Positions 17,572 to 26,265 of a stretch of DNA of 64,000 nt are shown in pieces. The notes below the pieces were generated by a model. That model searched no databases, was not told the DNA's origin, and saw nothing but the letters and a program-made list of their open reading frames with translations. Every line of letters begins with the position of its first letter. Position 1 is the first letter of the stretch. Position numbers and translations under genes: made by a program. Source of the stretch: Betaproteobacteria bacterium (GTDB lineage Bacteria; Pseudomonadota; Gammaproteobacteria; Burkholderiales; SG8-39); the NCBI GenBank assembly GCA_009693435.1, contig SHXF01000006.1, positions 5,044 to 69,043 on the forward strand, given 5' to 3'.

Positions 17572-18093
17572 ATGTCCGATTTGACGCGCACCAAGTCGCG
17601 TGAGATGGAGCCGGCGCCGGGATTGGGCTACGACTTTGCGCTGAAGAGCCGGGCAGAATTCGTGGAACTCGGCATGAACGGCAAGATCCTCGTCCGGGAC
17701 ACCGACCGCGATTGGGAAATAAACAGGCAGGGCTCCCTCAAGTACTACCTGATGGGCATCAAGTTTCCCGAGACCGTGCTCCAGGACTGGATGGTTTTCG
17801 TGCACGACGTGAAGAAGCAGTCGGGCAAGCATCGGCACCAGGGCGGACTGGTCTTGTTCATCCTTGAAGGCCGCGGCGCCACCGAGGTGAACGGCGAGAT
17901 CGTGGAGTGGGAGAAGGGCGATTGCATGCTGTTGCCGTTGCACCCGGATGGTGTCGAACACCGGCATTTCAATCGCGGGTCGGAGCCGGCGAAATGGCTC
18001 GCGTTTATCTACATGCCAACCTGGAACCACCTGGCAAGCGAGATGACACAGACCGAGATCAATCCGGGATTCCAGAAACAGTCCGGCGGGTAG
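17572..18093 (+). CDS. cupin-domain protein 1 (gentisate dioxygenase-like barrel)
   Basis: The protein has 173 residues from the ATG at 17572, chosen because GAGGGG lies seven bases ahead; an ATG at 17566 is too close to it. A single cupin barrel covers residues 70-160. KHRHQGGLVLFILEGRGATE contains the His-x-His part of motif 1, and VEHRHFNRGSEPAKWLAFIY is motif 2. The size and spacing resemble one half of a bicupin gentisate/salicylate-type ring-cleavage dioxygenase. It and the next gene may form a two-chain version of such an enzyme, or they may be sensors. It starts the plus-strand operon cupin-cupin-CDC48. Confidence 0.78.
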   Translation: MSDLTRTKSREMEPAPGLGYDFALKSRAEFVELGMNGKILVRDTDRDWEINRQGSLKYYLMGIKFPETVLQDWMVFVHDVKKQSGKHRHQGGLVLFILEGRGATEVNGEIVEWEKGDCMLLPLHPDGVEHRHFNRGSEPAKWLAFIYMPTWNHLASEMTQTEINPGFQKQSGG

Positions 18094-18096
18094 TCT

Positions 18097-18120
18097 TCCG
18101 AACCAGCCCTCCGAACCAGC
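18097..18120 (+). repeat. two-copy 13-bp tandem repeat just after the cupin 1 stop codon
   Basis: TCCGAACCAGC occurs at 18097-18107 and again at 18110-18120, four bases after the TAG at 18091-18093. It is one of several short duplications placed exactly at gene ends in this window. Confidence 0.7.
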
Positions 18121-18146
18121 GGGATGAATCCAAACCGGAGCGTTAT

Positions 18147-18689
18147 ATGAGCGAAAAAGAAAGCCACCTGGGCGACGAGCGGATGCGGGACATGCTCGAG
18201 GGGATGCAGGGGCGCAATCTCTGGGACGAGCTTTTCCAGTTGCGTGACCAGCAGCGCGAGGAGATTGGAAAATCGGTCTGGCTGATCAAAGGCAAAGATC
18301 TGCCGCAGGAGAACAGCAAGCAGGGTCTGCTGAGCTGGTACATGCATCCGCTGCTCAAGGGGCCATGCATTAACACCATGATGATTTACGTCCAGGAAAT
18401 CCCGCCGGGCGGGCGCAGCGGGCGCCTGCATCATCCCGGCAACCAGGTGATTTACATCTGGGAGGGCCGGGGTCATACCATCATCGATGGCCAGAAGCAC
18501 CATTGGTCGCAAAATGACGTCGTGCAATTGCCGCTGCGGGTCAAGGGCGTGACGGTGCAGCACTTCAACGCCGATTCAGACTCCCCCGCGAAGCTGATCT
18601 GCTGCGAGCCCAACACGGCCCACTCGACCTGGGTGGACCGGGGCAGCGGTTTCGAGCAGATGGAAGTCTCGCCGGACTACCTGGGTTAG
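18147..18689 (+). CDS. cupin-domain protein 2
   Basis: The protein has 180 residues from the ATG at 18147 (GGAG seven bases ahead). Residues 80-165 form a cupin barrel: GRSGRLHHPGNQVIYIWEGR in motif 1 and VTVQHFNADSDSPAKLICCE in motif 2. It is related to cupin 1 and follows it after 53 bases, so the pair probably arose by duplication and may act as a heteromer. An alpha-helical N-terminus (DERMRDMLEGMQGRNLWDEL) precedes the barrel, as in some ring-cleavage or amide-handling cupins. Substrate unknown. A longer frame upstream overlaps cupin 1 in another reading frame and is rejected. Confidence 0.78.
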   Translation: MSEKESHLGDERMRDMLEGMQGRNLWDELFQLRDQQREEIGKSVWLIKGKDLPQENSKQGLLSWYMHPLLKGPCINTMMIYVQEIPPGGRSGRLHHPGNQVIYIWEGRGHTIIDGQKHHWSQNDVVQLPLRVKGVTVQHFNADSDSPAKLICCEPNTAHSTWVDRGSGFEQMEVSPDYLG

Positions 18690-18715
18690 CGGCAGACAGA
18701 TTCGGGGATAGAGCC

Positions 18716-20872
18716 ATGCACATCAAACTCAGCGTGGATCGGGTGAAATCGGAGCTCACCCATCTGGCGAGCCGGTGCCTGGTTCATGTCGACCCTGCGG
18801 TCATGGAAGCGCATGGTGTAAGGGTGGACGACGTCATTCAGATAACGACTGAATCCACCAAGTACCCGATCCCGGCCCGCGTCGGCGAGTGCCACGAGGA
18901 TGATCGTGGAACCGGCGTCATTCGTCTTGACCGTTTCCTCAGGACCGCGACCAAGGGCAGGATCAACCAGCAGGTGGAGATTCGTGTCGTCGCCAAGGTG
19001 CCGGCGCTGGACAGTGTCACGCTGATGCCTCCCATCGACGTATCCACCGCCCACCATTTGATCGAGCACCTGCAACAGGGATTTCTCGCCAATCGCGCCC
19101 CGCTGGGGCGCGGCTCGGTGGTCTACGCATCGTTCCACAACTCCGTGGCCGGAACCACTTATAAGGTGATCAACTGCCAGCCGGAGATGGGGATTGTTTC
19201 GGCGAAAACCAGGATCCACGTCGACACACCCTCGGCGGGCGGCTTCAGGGCCGACGAAGAACTCACTTTTGCGGATGTCGGCGGAATGCAGAAGGAGATC
19301 AAGCTGGTGCGCGAGCTGGTGCAACTGCCTCTGCAGTTTCCCCAGGTCTATCGCCAGCTCGGCATCATGCCGCCGCGCGGCATCATCTTCTACGGCCCGC
19401 CCGGAAGCGGAAAGACCCGTCTCGCCAGGGCGATCGCCAATGAGGTGAACGCAGGGTTCTACTACATCAACGGACCCGATGTGGTCGGTACCATGTACGG
19501 CGAGACCGAGGCGAATTTGCGCAAGATATTCGCCGAGGCGGCACATCATGCGCCTTCCATTGTGCTCATCGACGAGCTGGATGCCATCGCACCTCACCGC
19601 GAGAAGTCGGGGGCCCAGTCCGACGTGCGGATGGTCACGCAACTGCTTTCCCTGCTGGACGGACTGATGCAGGTAGACGGGCTGGTTGTCATTGGCACCA
19701 CCAACCGGATGGACGCCATCGACGTAGCCATGCGACGGCCCGGCCGATTCGACCATGAGATCTTTCTCGGCCCCCCCAGCAAAACGGGGCGGCTGGACAT
19801 CCTCGGGATTCACACGCGCGAGATGCCGCTGTCGGACGACGCACTGCGCCACTTGCCGCATGTTGCGTCGGTAACCCACGGATTCGTCGGTGCCGACCTC
19901 ATGGAATTGTGCCGGGAAGCCGGCCTGAACGCTTTGCGCCGGAGTTCGTCGGACCTGCTGGACCACCTGGCGGCATTCCGATTCCGCGACGAAGCGCTGG
20001 AAGTTGTGACACGCGATTTCGATGACGCACTCACCCGAGTCCGGCCCTCGGCCATTCGCGAGGCATTCGTCACCATTCCCAACGTCTCCTGGGACGATGT
20101 GGGCGGATTGGTTACGGTGAAGGAGCAATTGCGTGACACGGTGGAACGACCGTTGATGCAGCCCGAGGTGTTCCGGGCCGCCGGCATCACGCCGCCCAAC
20201 GGCATCCTCCTTTATGGCCCCCCGGGCACCGGCAAGACGCTGATCGCAAAGGCCCTGGCGAATGCCTGCGGCGTCAATTTTCTCGCGATGGACGGTCCCG
20301 AGGTTTTCACCAAGTGGCTGGGAGAGTCGGAAGAGGCCATTCGCCACATCTTTCGCGTGGCGCGCCAACTGGCGCCGAGCATCATTTTCTTCGACCAGCT
20401 TGACGCACTGGCTCCGCTCAGGGGAGCGGACTCCGGGTCGCGCACTACCGAGCGGGTGGTGAACCAGTTGCTGGCCGAGATGGACGGCACAGCTGGCGTG
20501 CAAGGCGGTGTAACCGTGATTGCCGCCACCAACCGCATCGATCTGGTGGACCCATCGGTGCTGCGCATGGGGCGGCTGGGGATGCATTTCTTTGTTCCCC
20601 TGCCGGATCTTGAGGATCGCAAAGAGATCTTCGCCATCGAGACGCGTGGCCTGAGGTTCGGCGCCGACGCGTCGCAGTTGCTCCACAGCCTCGCGGAGCA
20701 GACCGACGGCTATTCAGGCGCGGATATTCATGCACTGTGCATTCGGGCGCGCATGAACGCACTGAAGCTCGCGGACTATCGCGAGATGCCACCGCTTACC
20801 CCGGCCGATTTCACTGCGGCGGTGTACATGACCGAATCCCTGAAGCCGGCAGCGAAGAAACTCGCCGGCTGA
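18716..20872 (+). CDS. CDC48/p97-type AAA ATPase with N domain and two AAA modules
   Basis: The protein has 718 residues. Residues 1-175 form the double-psi barrel N domain, D1 covers about 180-440 and D2 about 450-718. D1 has Walker A GPPGSGKT (227-234), Walker B IVLIDELDAI (Glu287) and the arginine-finger region RRPGRFDHE. D2 has Walker A GPPGTGKT (501-508), but Walker B reads IIFFDQLDAL, with Gln561 where the catalytic Glu is expected. CDC48 unfolds or extracts substrate proteins and is common in archaea and eukaryotes but scattered in bacteria. As the third gene of the cupin operon (26-base gap) it may act as chaperone or remodeller for the metal enzymes here. That role is inference. Confidence 0.88.
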   Translation: MHIKLSVDRVKSELTHLASRCLVHVDPAVMEAHGVRVDDVIQITTESTKYPIPARVGECHEDDRGTGVIRLDRFLRTATKGRINQQVEIRVVAKVPALDSVTLMPPIDVSTAHHLIEHLQQGFLANRAPLGRGSVVYASFHNSVAGTTYKVINCQPEMGIVSAKTRIHVDTPSAGGFRADEELTFADVGGMQKEIKLVRELVQLPLQFPQVYRQLGIMPPRGIIFYGPPGSGKTRLARAIANEVNAGFYYINGPDVVGTMYGETEANLRKIFAEAAHHAPSIVLIDELDAIAPHREKSGAQSDVRMVTQLLSLLDGLMQVDGLVVIGTTNRMDAIDVAMRRPGRFDHEIFLGPPSKTGRLDILGIHTREMPLSDDALRHLPHVASVTHGFVGADLMELCREAGLNALRRSSSDLLDHLAAFRFRDEALEVVTRDFDDALTRVRPSAIREAFVTIPNVSWDDVGGLVTVKEQLRDTVERPLMQPEVFRAAGITPPNGILLYGPPGTGKTLIAKALANACGVNFLAMDGPEVFTKWLGESEEAIRHIFRVARQLAPSIIFFDQLDALAPLRGADSGSRTTERVVNQLLAEMDGTAGVQGGVTVIAATNRIDLVDPSVLRMGRLGMHFFVPLPDLEDRKEIFAIETRGLRFGADASQLLHSLAEQTDGYSGADIHALCIRARMNALKLADYREMPPLTPADFTAAVYMTESLKPAAKKLAG

Positions 20873-20942
20873 GTCGTACCCACGCAGGGTCCGCGCGCCT
20901 GCCGATGTTTCCGTTGCGATGGTCTGCCTCACCCGCCCCGCT

Positions 20943-22037
20943 TTACCCGACGCGAAAGCGCTCAATCACCTCCAGGTCGGGCTCCACACCCAGCCCGGGA
21001 CCGTCGGGCACGGCGATGTAGCCGTCCCGCGCCGTACACCAGTCTCCCATCGGGTTGGCTTCGAGATTGCAGTTGCGATGCTCGCATACCACCTCGTTCT
21101 GCATCGCCGCCATCACGTGCAGCGACGCGATCAGCGCGGGTCCGGTGTAGGGGGCGTGGGGAATGGCTTTGATGCCGCGGCTCTCGGCGTAGGCAATGGA
21201 CTTCCAGAGCTCGGTGACGCCGCCCATCTTGGCGATGGAAGGCTGCACGATGTCGACCGCGCCGGCATCGGTAATGCGCCGCACGTCGTTGAAGTTGCCG
21301 AGGTTCTCGCCGGCTGCGATGGGAATGGGCGAACTTTTGCGGATCTGCGCGAGGCCGTCGAATTCGTCCGGCGGATAAAGCGGCTCTTCCAGCCAGGTGA
21401 AGTCATAGGGCGCGAGCTGGTGGGCCATGTCGAGGACGTCCTCGACGCTCGTCCAGGAACAATTGGTGTCCAGCATCAGGGTATATCCCGGCCCGACCGT
21501 ATCGCGCGCCGCTGCGACGGCCCGCACGGTGTGCTCGTGCAATTTGATCTGGCGATAGCCGCGCTCCAGCGCCGCGTTGACGGCTTGCTGGACGATCGCC
21601 GGTTTTTCAAAGCGCATCAGAGTCGCGTAGGCAGACAAACGCGAGCGCTTTGCGCCGCCGAGCAAATGTGAAATCGGTTTGCCGGCAGCCTTGCCGGCGA
21701 TATCCCAGAGCGCGATGTCCAGCCCCGACAGCGCGGAGGCGACCGGACCGTTGCGCGACACATGCTGCAGGCGCCGCAGCAGATCGGTCATCAGCGTGGC
21801 ACTATCGGACGGATCGCGCCCGATCGCGAGCGGCGTGACCAGGTCATTGAATGCAGCGATCGTGACCGGAGCGCCGATGAAGCTGAAGGCCTCCCCCCAG
21901 CCGGTCAGACCTTCGTCGGTGTCGACGCGAATGAAGAGGATATCCGCCATGCCCCTGGCGCCCGGGCCGTAAGCCGGCTTGGGTTCGTTGCGATCGGGAA
22001 TGGAAACGAGAATGGGCTCGACGCGCGTGATCTTCAT
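20943..22037 (-). CDS. mandelate racemase/muconate lactonizing enzyme family protein
   Basis: The protein has 364 residues from the ATG at 22037 (GGAG five bases ahead). It has the enolase-superfamily capping domain with the 20s/50s loops (PAYGPGARGMADILFIRV) and a TIM barrel. The catalytic Lys is in YRQIKLHEHT, where the third residue of the usual KxK is His. Metal ligands are Asp in MLDTNCSW, Glu in WLEEPLYP and Glu in AAGENLGN. The enzyme abstracts a proton next to a carboxylate, giving racemisation, dehydration or cycloisomerisation; the substrate cannot be read from the sequence. It follows the carboxylesterase gene in a minus-strand operon. Confidence 0.85.
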   Translation of the reverse strand: MKITRVEPILVSIPDRNEPKPAYGPGARGMADILFIRVDTDEGLTGWGEAFSFIGAPVTIAAFNDLVTPLAIGRDPSDSATLMTDLLRRLQHVSRNGPVASALSGLDIALWDIAGKAAGKPISHLLGGAKRSRLSAYATLMRFEKPAIVQQAVNAALERGYRQIKLHEHTVRAVAAARDTVGPGYTLMLDTNCSWTSVEDVLDMAHQLAPYDFTWLEEPLYPPDEFDGLAQIRKSSPIPIAAGENLGNFNDVRRITDAGAVDIVQPSIAKMGGVTELWKSIAYAESRGIKAIPHAPYTGPALIASLHVMAAMQNEVVCEHRNCNLEANPMGDWCTARDGYIAVPDGPGLGVEPDLEVIERFRVG

Positions 22038-22092
22038 GAATTCTCCAGTTCGGTCCTGCGGAATCTGTCGTGCCAGTTGAATGCGGCGCCCG

Positions 22093-23691
<1,599 letters not shown>

Positions 23692-23825
23692 GATCAACCC
23701 TTCTTACTGAGGAGTCGCCTATTCAGGCGACAAAACCAAGCGGAAGTTAGTCGTGAACCATAACCATGCCGTTGCCCAAATTCACGACTTGTGTGTAAGT
23801 CCTCCTGTCGATTGCGGCCCCGCCC

Positions 23826-24914
23826 TCAGACAGCCGCCGCTTCCGGTACCCGCGTCGGTTCGAGATGGCGCAACTGCGGTGCGACTTCCTTCATGAAGCG
23901 CGTCAACGAGCGCGCGCGCTTTTCGCGCGTTGCCCAGTCCTTGCCGGTGATCATGAGCAAGGTGCCGAAGCCGCCCGTGTCCTCGTAAAACTTGTGCAGC
24001 TGCCGCGCCACCGAGTCCGGATCGCCGAGCACGTACACGCCTGCTTCGACGAAATAGTCGAACGTCAGTTCATCGCCCGGCCGCTCCAGGTTGAGCATCT
24101 TGCTGATCACCTGCAGCATGCCGCGTTCGCGCTGGAAGGCAACTTCATGCGATGCGCCGGCACGGATGTCGTCGACTGCTTCGTCGAGCGAATCGGCGAC
24201 GTAGATGATGCGCGCCGAAGACAGTTTCTTCAGTGGCATGGCGTGGCCCGCGGCCAGGGCCGCGCGCGCATAGATGTCGGCCTTGCGGCGGATTCCCCGC
24301 GGCGCTTCCAGCATCGCGGTGAGAAGGCCGTAGCCGCGCTCGGCCGCCATGCGAATGGTGGCATTGGTTTCACTCGCGGTGGCGATGGGCATGTGCGGCT
24401 GCGCCCAGGGCTTGGGGAGGGCGGTGATGCCCTTGCCCTTCCAGTGCCTGCCGTCCCAGTCGAAGGGCCGCTCGCTCGCCCAGCACTTCAGGATCAGTTC
24501 CAGCGCCTCCAGAAGGCGCGCATGGCGATCGTCGTAGCTGAGGCCGCGCTCATCGGTGAACATCGGGTTGGAGAATCCCGAACCGAAGCCGAACATGTAG
24601 CGGCCATTGCCGATGATGTGATCGGCGGTGGTCGCCCGGATCGCGGTATCCACGGGGTGATGCAGGTGGATGACGTTCACCGCCGTGCCCATGCGGATTT
24701 GCTTCGTCAATCCTGCGGCCTTGCACATCAACAGTTCGGGAACCGGCAAGGTGTCCACCCGGTTCATGTACAGCGGCTCGCCATGGTGCTCGCTGATCCA
24801 CGCATCGCGAAAGCCGAGTTGGTCCGCAAGCACGATCTCGTGGAGGTCTTCGTCGTAGGTTTGTGCCGCGCTGGTATGCGCACGAAAGCCGTGCGAGAAG
24901 ATGCCGAATTCCAT
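23826..24914 (-). CDS. LLM-class flavin-dependent oxidoreductase, copy 1
   Basis: The protein has 362 residues. It is a luciferase-like TIM barrel: WISEHHGEPLY near residue 40, GTAVNVIHLHHPVDTA, GNGRYMFGFGSGFSNPMF (flavin phosphate region) and PHMPIATASET. It should use reduced FMN and oxygen to hydroxylate or cleave a substrate. Of two adjacent ATGs the second (24914) has better spacing to GGGAG. It is roughly 80-85 percent identical by eye to copy 2 at 25021-26109, so the two are a tandem duplication. A perfect 13-bp hairpin lies directly before its ribosome binding site. No flavin reductase gene is seen nearby. Confidence 0.87.
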   Translation of the reverse strand: MEFGIFSHGFRAHTSAAQTYDEDLHEIVLADQLGFRDAWISEHHGEPLYMNRVDTLPVPELLMCKAAGLTKQIRMGTAVNVIHLHHPVDTAIRATTADHIIGNGRYMFGFGSGFSNPMFTDERGLSYDDRHARLLEALELILKCWASERPFDWDGRHWKGKGITALPKPWAQPHMPIATASETNATIRMAAERGYGLLTAMLEAPRGIRRKADIYARAALAAGHAMPLKKLSSARIIYVADSLDEAVDDIRAGASHEVAFQRERGMLQVISKMLNLERPGDELTFDYFVEAGVYVLGDPDSVARQLHKFYEDTGGFGTLLMITGKDWATREKRARSLTRFMKEVAPQLRHLEPTRVPEAAAV

Positions 24915-24931
24915 CATTGCTCCCCGAATAT

Positions 24932-24964
24932 CACGCAGACGCCCGTGGAATGGGCGTCTGCGTG
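24932..24964 (-). promoter_or_regulatory. leader hairpin in front of LLM copy 1
   Basis: CACGCAGACGCCC (24932-24944) and its exact inverse (24952-24964) are separated by the 7-base loop GTGGAAT. The hairpin ends about 10 bases before the ribosome binding site of LLM copy 1. A homologous hairpin with the same loop is in front of copy 2. It has no T-tract, so it is not a classical terminator. It could control translation, protect the mRNA or attenuate read-through. Confidence 0.65.
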
Positions 24965-25020
24965 GTGTGCGCCGTGCGCACGGCGCACGCTACGCAGCAC
25001 GCCGGGCAGTCTCCGTGCCA

Positions 25021-26109
25021 TCAGGCCGCCACCCTATCCGGCAGCCGCGTCGGTTCCAGGTCGCGCAGCGTCGGCGCGACCTCCTGCATGAAGCGCGTCA
25101 GCGAACGTGCGCGCTTTTCCCGGGTGGCCCAGCCTTTGCCGGTGATCACCATCAGGGTGCCGAAGCCGCCGGCGTCGTCGTAGAAGGTGCGCAACTGCTT
25201 TGCCACCGAAGCCGGATCGCCCAGCATGTACACCCCCGCCTCGACGAAATCGTCGAAGACCAGTTCCTCCGCCGGCTTGGGCAGATTGAGCATCTTGCTC
25301 ACCAGCCGCAGCAGGCCGCGCTCGCGCTGGAATTCAATCTCGTGCGAGGCGCCAGCGCGCATGTCATCCACGGCCTCCTTGCGCGAATCGGCGATGTAGA
25401 TGAGGCGCGCCACCGACAGCTTTTTCAACGGCGCGGTGTGGCCCGCGGCCAGTGCCGTGCGCGCATAAAGATCGGCCTTACGCCTGATGGTCTGCGCCGA
25501 TTCCAGATGGGCATTCAACAGCGTATAGCCGCGCTCGGCGGCCATGCGCACCGTCGACTCGGTTTCGCTGGCCGTGGCGATGGGCATGTGCGGCTTCGCG
25601 AACGGCTTGGGCAGGGCGACGATGCCCTTGCCCTGCCAGTGCTTGCCTTCCCAGTCGAAGGGCTGGTCGGTGGTCCAGCATTTCAGGATCAGTTCCAGCG
25701 CCTCCAGCAGCCGCGGATGGCGATCGTCGTAGCTGAGGCCGCGTTCGTTGCTGAACATCGGATTGGAGAAGCCCGAGCCGAAGCCGAACATGTAGCGCCC
25801 GCCGCCGATGATGTGATCGGTGGTGGCCGCCTTGATCGCGGTATCGACCGGGTGCTGCAGGTGGATCACGTTCACCGCCGCGCCCATGCGGATTTGTTTC
25901 GTCAGCCCGGCGGCCTTGCACATCAGCAGTTCCGGAACCGGCAAAGTGTCCACGCGGTTGACATAGACCGGCTCGCCGTGGTGCTCGCTGATCCACGCAT
26001 CGCGAAAGCCGAGCTGGTCCGCGAGCACGATCTCGTGCAGGTCCTCGTCGTAGGTCTGCGCCGCGCTGGTGTGGGGCCGGAAGCCGTTCGAAAAAATGCC
26101 GAATTCCAT
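25021..26109 (-). CDS. LLM-class flavin-dependent oxidoreductase, copy 2
   Basis: The protein has 362 residues, the same length as copy 1, with the same motifs (WISEHHGEPVY, GGGRYMFGFGSGFSNPMF, PHMPIATASETES). Differences are spread over the whole length and lie mostly outside the barrel core, which suggests an older duplication with possible change in substrate range. AAGGAG lies in front of two adjacent ATGs, and 26109 has the better spacing. The gene is separated by 106 bases from copy 1 and by 156 bases from the molybdopterin enzyme gene upstream, with its own hairpin leader in that gap. Confidence 0.87.
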   Translation of the reverse strand: MEFGIFSNGFRPHTSAAQTYDEDLHEIVLADQLGFRDAWISEHHGEPVYVNRVDTLPVPELLMCKAAGLTKQIRMGAAVNVIHLQHPVDTAIKAATTDHIIGGGRYMFGFGSGFSNPMFSNERGLSYDDRHPRLLEALELILKCWTTDQPFDWEGKHWQGKGIVALPKPFAKPHMPIATASETESTVRMAAERGYTLLNAHLESAQTIRRKADLYARTALAAGHTAPLKKLSVARLIYIADSRKEAVDDMRAGASHEIEFQRERGLLRLVSKMLNLPKPAEELVFDDFVEAGVYMLGDPASVAKQLRTFYDDAGGFGTLMVITGKGWATREKRARSLTRFMQEVAPTLRDLEPTRLPDRVAA

Positions 26110-26124
26110 CATTGCTCCTTGAAT

Positions 26125-26161
26125 TTCACGCAGGTACCCGTGGAATGGGCATCTGCGTGAA
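26125..26161 (-). promoter_or_regulatory. leader hairpin in front of LLM copy 2
   Basis: Arms of 15 bases at 26125-26139 and 26147-26161 enclose the loop GTGGAAT, identical to the loop of the copy 1 hairpin. One position is mismatched and one is G-U. Compared with copy 1, one pair has changed from C-G to U-A, so pairing rather than sequence seems to be kept. Confidence 0.6.
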
Positions 26162-26265
26162 GCGCCGCGATAGGCTGCGATGTCCGGGTGCGGATCGCGC
26201 CCGTTGCTGCCGGTGCGTGCTGCTCGCGCGTGCTGCTTGCGCAACTCCTTTGCGCGCGGATCCGC

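Noticed and set aside
18686..20686. A 666-codon minus-strand frame opposite the CDC48 gene
   Set aside because: The CDC48 motifs are on the plus strand; the other frame is a codon-bias shadow.
24965..25000. Second palindrome (GTGCGCCGTGCGCACGGCGCAC region) as a terminator for LLM copy 2
   Set aside because: GC-rich palindrome without T-tract; with this base composition such palindromes arise often, so it is not listed as a feature.
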